NCBI GenBank assembly: GCA_002421865.1 | Contig: DISE01000048.1 | Span: 17,009 to 42,187 of the forward strand | Reading direction: 5' to 3' | Source of the DNA: Castellaniella sp. UBA6218 | GTDB taxonomy: Bacteria; Pseudomonadota; Gammaproteobacteria; Burkholderiales; Burkholderiaceae_B | Length of the DNA: 25,179 nt | Shown: positions 22,440-25,179 of the stretch, piece after piece | Layout: every line of letters begins with the position of its first letter | Numbering within the stretch: the first letter of the stretch is position 1 | Position numbers and translations under genes: made by a program | The notes under the pieces: model-generated | What the model saw: only the letters and a program-made list of their open reading frames with translations | Databases searched by the model: none | What the model was told of the DNA's origin: nothing

Positions 22440-22915
22440 CAGTGGGACAGCCGGCCTTCGTCGTCGGTCAGCAGTTCCTCGAACACCAGGTGGTCGACCT
22501 CGGCTTCCTGGCTCCAGAGGACCATCAGCGCGAGCACCTTGATCTCGGCCAGGGACAGGGGGGAATGGTCCGCCGCCTGGGCCGCCTCGATCAGGATTTC
22601 CCGCAGGACCGGGGACAGGCTGCCGGAATGTTCGAGGAAGCTGATGAAGCCGATCGCCTCGGTGCCCAGCGTCGCGTATTCCGTGTCGGTGTAGACGCGC
22701 GCGGCGTCGCGGCGGGCATCGCGCATGACGGCCAGCGGCAGGCAGCGTTCGGTGGTGCTGGCCAGGTCGCGCAGCCAGTTCAGCGCATCGTCGATGTCCT
22801 CGTGTTCGAACCCGGCGGCCGCCAGCTTGCTGGCCAGGACCTCGGCGCGCGGGCAGGCTTGGGGCGTGTAGTAGTTTTCGAACAGGTAAACCAGGATGTC
22901 GTACATGGCGGTCAT
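22439..22915 (-). CDS. smg: Smg family protein (DUF494)
   Basis: Small cytoplasmic protein of 158 residues in the Smg/DUF494 family, whose biochemical role is not established. It matches the family along its whole length: MYDILVYLFENYY at the start, AAAGFEHEDIDDALNWLRDL, RVYTDTEYATLGTEAIGFISFLE in the middle and IKVLALMVLWSQ near the end. The ATG at 22915 and the one three codons later (22906, giving MYDIL as in other Smg proteins) are both possible; neither has a good Shine-Dalgarno. In many proteobacteria smg sits beside dprA and a topoisomerase-related gene; here topB is near but dprA is absent, and gluQ follows directly. Confidence 0.9.
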   Translation of the reverse strand: MTAMYDILVYLFENYYTPQACPRAEVLASKLAAAGFEHEDIDDALNWLRDLASTTERCLPLAVMRDARRDAARVYTDTEYATLGTEAIGFISFLEHSGSLSPVLREILIEAAQAADHSPLSLAEIKVLALMVLWSQEAEVDHLVFEELLTDDEGRLSH

Positions 22916-22948
22916 GAAACGGTTGCCGTTCCAGTTTACCGGATTCCT

Positions 22949-22965
22949 CCCGCCGCGCGGGCGGG
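22949..22965. terminator. GC hairpin after the carboxylase operon, weak terminator candidate
   Basis: CCCGCC (22949-22954) and GGCGGG (22960-22965) form a 6-bp stem with a 5-base loop, 3 bp after the carboxylase stop codon. No T-run follows on the minus strand, so read-through into smg is possible. Confidence 0.3.
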
Positions 22966-22967
22966 CC

Positions 22968-24986
22968 TTACCCGGCCTCGATGACCTCCAGGTCGATCAG
23001 GACGACGCCTTCGGCCACCTGGTCGCCGACCGCGTAGAAGACTTCCCGGACCGTGCCGTCGTGGGGCGCATCGATGGTGTGCTCCATCTTCATGGCTTCC
23101 ATGACGATCAGCGGCGTGCCGCGCGTCACGGCGTCGCCCGCCGCCACGGCGACCGAAAGGATCTTGCCCGGCATCGGAGCGGTCAGACCGCCAGCCGCGT
23201 CGTCGGCGGACGCGGCCGCCAAGGCGAGCGGATCGCGCCATTCCAGAGTCTGGCGCCGGCCTTGAGCGAAGACATCCAGGCGCGCGCCGTCGCGGTGGAC
23301 GTCGCCGCGCGCCTCCTCGTCTCCCAGGCGGACGCGGACGTGGCTCGGGTGGCGGCCTTCGGCCTGCCAATGGAAGGCTTGCGCGGGGCCTTCATCCACC
23401 GCCAGGGTCCAGTCCTGGCCGTCCCGGCTGACGCGCAGCGTGCGTTCGCCCCGGGCGTCCTGCAGAATCAGGGTGCGTTCGTGGCGCCCGCCAACCCGCC
23501 AGCCGTCGGCCTGGCGCCAGGGGTCTGTCTGGGCCAGGACGCCGGGACGGGCGAGGCCGTCGTGGTGCAGCAGGGTGGCGGCGGCCAGGGCCAGCACGGT
23601 GTCCTCGCAGTCACGGGCCGCGGGGAACAGGCGCTCGTGTTCGCGTTCGATCAGCCCGGTGTCCAGGTCGGCGGCGGCGAAGGCCGGGTCGTCCATCAGG
23701 CGGCCCAGGAAGGCGATGTTGGTCTGCACGCCGGTGCAGCGCACCGCGCCCAGCGCGCGCAGCATCCGTTGCCTGGCCTGCTCGCGGTCCTGGCCGTGAA
23801 CGATGAGCTTGGCGATCATGGGATCGTAGTGCGGGGAGATCGTGTCGCCTTCGCGCACGCCGCCGTCCACGCGCACGGGGCCGGTCTGGAAGACGACGTG
23901 CGGCGGCCAGTGCAGGGCTTCCAGGCGGCCGATGCTGGGCAGGAAGTCCTTGTCCGGGTTCTCGGCGTAGATGCGCGCCTCCAGGGCGTGGCCCTGGAGG
24001 CGCAACTGGTCCTGGCGCAGCGGCAGCGGCTGGCCGGCCGCCACGCGCAACTGCCATTCGACCAGGTCCTGGCCGGTGATGGCCTCGGTGACCGGGTGCT
24101 CGACCTGCAGCCGGGTGTTCATTTCCATGAAGTAGAAGCGCCCGTCGGGTTCGGCGATGAATTCCACCGTGCCGGCGCCGACATAGCCGACGGCCTGGGC
24201 GGCGGCCACGGCCGCGCGGCCCATGGCCTCGCGGCGTTCCGGCGTCATGCCGGGCGCGGGGGCCTCTTCGATGACTTTCTGGTGGCGACGCTGCACGGAG
24301 CAGTCACGCTCGAACAGATGCACGCATTGACCGTGTGTGTCGGCGAAGACCTGGATCTCGATGTGGCGCGGCTTGGTCAGGTAGCGCTCGATCAGAACCT
24401 GGGCGCTGCCGAAGCTGCTGTCCGCCTCGCGCTGGCAGGAGGCGAGGGCCGCCTGGAATTCCGCGTCGGCGTGGACGATGCGCATGCCTTTGCCGCCCCC
24501 GCCCGCGCTGGCCTTGATGAGCACGGGGTAGCCGATGGCGCGGGCCTGTTCCCGCAGGAAATCGGCTTCCTGGCGTTCGCCGTGGTAGCCAGGCACCAGG
24601 GGTACGTCGGCGCCCGACATCAGGGTCTTGGCGGCGGACTTGCTGCCCATGGCGGCGATCGCATCCACCGGCGGGCCGACGAAAATCAGACCGGCGTCGG
24701 CGCAGGCACGGGCGAACCCGGCGTTTTCCGACAGGAAGCCGTAGCCCGGGTGGATGGCCTGGGCGCCGGTGCGGCGGGCGGCGTCCAGGATGGCGTCGGC
24801 GCGCAGGTAGCTGGCGGCGGGTTCCGGGCCGCCGATGCGCACGGCGCGGTCGCAGGCGTGGACGTGGCGGGCGTCGGCGTCGGCGTCGGAATAGACGGCG
24901 ACGGTGCGGATGCCCATGCGGCGGGCCGTGGCGGCGATGCGGCAGGCGATCTCGCCCCGGTTCGCGATCAGGAGGGTGTCGAACAT
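22968..24986 (-). CDS. liuD: 3-methylcrotonyl-CoA carboxylase, biotin-containing (alpha) subunit
   Basis: Biotin-dependent carboxylase subunit of the leucine degradation pathway: ATP-driven carboxylation of its own biotin, then transfer to 3-methylcrotonyl-CoA by the partner beta subunit. 672 residues. The biotin carboxylase domain spans about 1-445 (NRGEIACRI at 9-17, HPGYGFLSEN at 79-88, KASAGGGGKGMRI at 158-170, EMNTRLQVEHPVTE at 288-301). A linking domain follows, then the C-terminal biotinyl domain with EAMKMEH and acceptor Lys633. The same architecture occurs in propionyl-CoA and geranyl-CoA carboxylases. The choice of methylcrotonyl-CoA rests mainly on the adjacent beta subunit. Start ATG at 24986 follows TAAGGA, which includes the stop of the upstream gene. 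Confidence 0.92.
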   Translation of the reverse strand: MFDTLLIANRGEIACRIAATARRMGIRTVAVYSDADADARHVHACDRAVRIGGPEPAASYLRADAILDAARRTGAQAIHPGYGFLSENAGFARACADAGLIFVGPPVDAIAAMGSKSAAKTLMSGADVPLVPGYHGERQEADFLREQARAIGYPVLIKASAGGGGKGMRIVHADAEFQAALASCQREADSSFGSAQVLIERYLTKPRHIEIQVFADTHGQCVHLFERDCSVQRRHQKVIEEAPAPGMTPERREAMGRAAVAAAQAVGYVGAGTVEFIAEPDGRFYFMEMNTRLQVEHPVTEAITGQDLVEWQLRVAAGQPLPLRQDQLRLQGHALEARIYAENPDKDFLPSIGRLEALHWPPHVVFQTGPVRVDGGVREGDTISPHYDPMIAKLIVHGQDREQARQRMLRALGAVRCTGVQTNIAFLGRLMDDPAFAAADLDTGLIEREHERLFPAARDCEDTVLALAAATLLHHDGLARPGVLAQTDPWRQADGWRVGGRHERTLILQDARGERTLRVSRDGQDWTLAVDEGPAQAFHWQAEGRHPSHVRVRLGDEEARGDVHRDGARLDVFAQGRRQTLEWRDPLALAAASADDAAGGLTAPMPGKILSVAVAAGDAVTRGTPLIVMEAMKMEHTIDAPHDGTVREVFYAVGDQVAEGVVLIDLEVIEAG

Positions 24987-24996
24987 GGCGGTTTCC

Positions 24997-25179
24997 TTAC
25001 ATTCTGAACACGCCGAAGCGCGTGGCTTCGACCGGGGCGTGACGGGCGGCGGCCAGTCCCAGGCCCAGCACCCGCCGTGTGTCGGACGGTGCGATGATGC
25101 CGTCGTCCCACAGCCGCGCGGTGGAGTAATAGGGATGGCCCTCGTGTTCGTACTGGGCGCGGATGGGCGCCTTGAAGGC
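24997..25179 (-). CDS. liuB: 3-methylcrotonyl-CoA carboxylase, carboxyltransferase (beta) subunit (partial, N-terminus beyond right edge)
   Basis: Only the last 60 codons are inside the window. They end in YYSTARLWDDGIIAPSDT, RRVLGLGLAAARHAP and TRFGVFRM, which is the characteristic C-terminus of the methylcrotonyl-CoA carboxylase beta subunit rather than of propionyl-CoA carboxylase. This subunit moves the carboxyl group from biotin to the acyl-CoA. It precedes the alpha subunit by 10 bp, so the two are certainly one operon. The enoyl-CoA hydratase gene (liuC) that often lies between them in leucine operons is missing here. Confidence 0.88.
   Translation of the reverse strand, partial: AFKAPIRAQYEHEGHPYYSTARLWDDGIIAPSDTRRVLGLGLAAARHAPVEATRFGVFRM

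Noticed and set aside
22896..25007. Open frame of about 700 codons on the plus strand opposite the carboxylase
   Set aside because: Shadow of the biotin carboxylase gene caused by high GC at third positions; low-complexity translation without motifs.
1..25179. tRNA, rRNA, CRISPR, prophage, integrase or transposase genes
   Set aside because: None seen on either strand; apart from the small repeats, all space is filled with chromosomal metabolic and housekeeping genes.

Overview
The window looks like a chromosome segment of a high-GC betaproteobacterium, probably Burkholderiales and perhaps Alcaligenaceae (Bordetella/Achromobacter-like). This rests on three things: strong GC bias at third codon positions, several TRAP transporters for organic acids, and an smg / DNA topoisomerase III neighbourhood with a Lys/Ala-rich TopB tail. 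The taxonomic call is inference from sequence style and protein families; no rRNA or tRNA gene is present to confirm it. There are 22 protein-coding genes, two of them cut by the window edges. I see no CRISPR array, prophage or intact insertion sequence. No gene-free stretch exceeds 300 bases; the longest, 8394-8688, is described.

Layout. (1) 1-2404, minus strand: a TRAP transporter operon, DctQ-DctM-DctP, with DctP cut by the left edge. (2) 2498-4903: a small SET-domain protein (minus) divergent from a full-length acetolactate synthase catalytic subunit (plus) that has no small subunit beside it. (3) 5027-8393, minus: an operon of a tartrate/D-malate-type dehydrogenase, an aldehyde dehydrogenase and a short-chain dehydrogenase. 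It faces away from a second TRAP operon, DctP-DctQ-DctM, on the plus strand (8689-11604). Together these look like an uptake-plus-oxidation unit for a hydroxy acid. (4) 11634-16293: a gluconate-type unit. A LacI-family regulator (plus) is divergent from gluconokinase and a third TRAP set, DctQ-DctM-DctP (minus), which ends at a strong intrinsic terminator. Two identical palindromic operators lie between and inside the divergent genes. (5) 16318-22915: topB (minus), a large DUF2157/GDYXXXXY membrane protein (plus), gluQ and smg (minus, overlapping by 1 bp). (6) 22968-25179, minus: the biotin-carrying subunit of 3-methylcrotonyl-CoA carboxylase and the C-terminus of its carboxyltransferase subunit, pointing to leucine degradation.

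The most unusual structures are these. A dispersed, GC-rich, hairpin-forming repeat is inserted in frame in the signal-peptide region of the second DctP, with an inverted second copy just after that gene that seems to supply the ribosome binding site of the next gene. A pair of perfect LacI-type operators 111 bp apart has one copy inside the first codons of gluconokinase. An intergenic palindrome lies at 4948-4964 inside a larger imperfect inverted repeat. I found no wholly new multi-gene system; the genes belong to known families and the novelty is mostly in arrangement and regulation.
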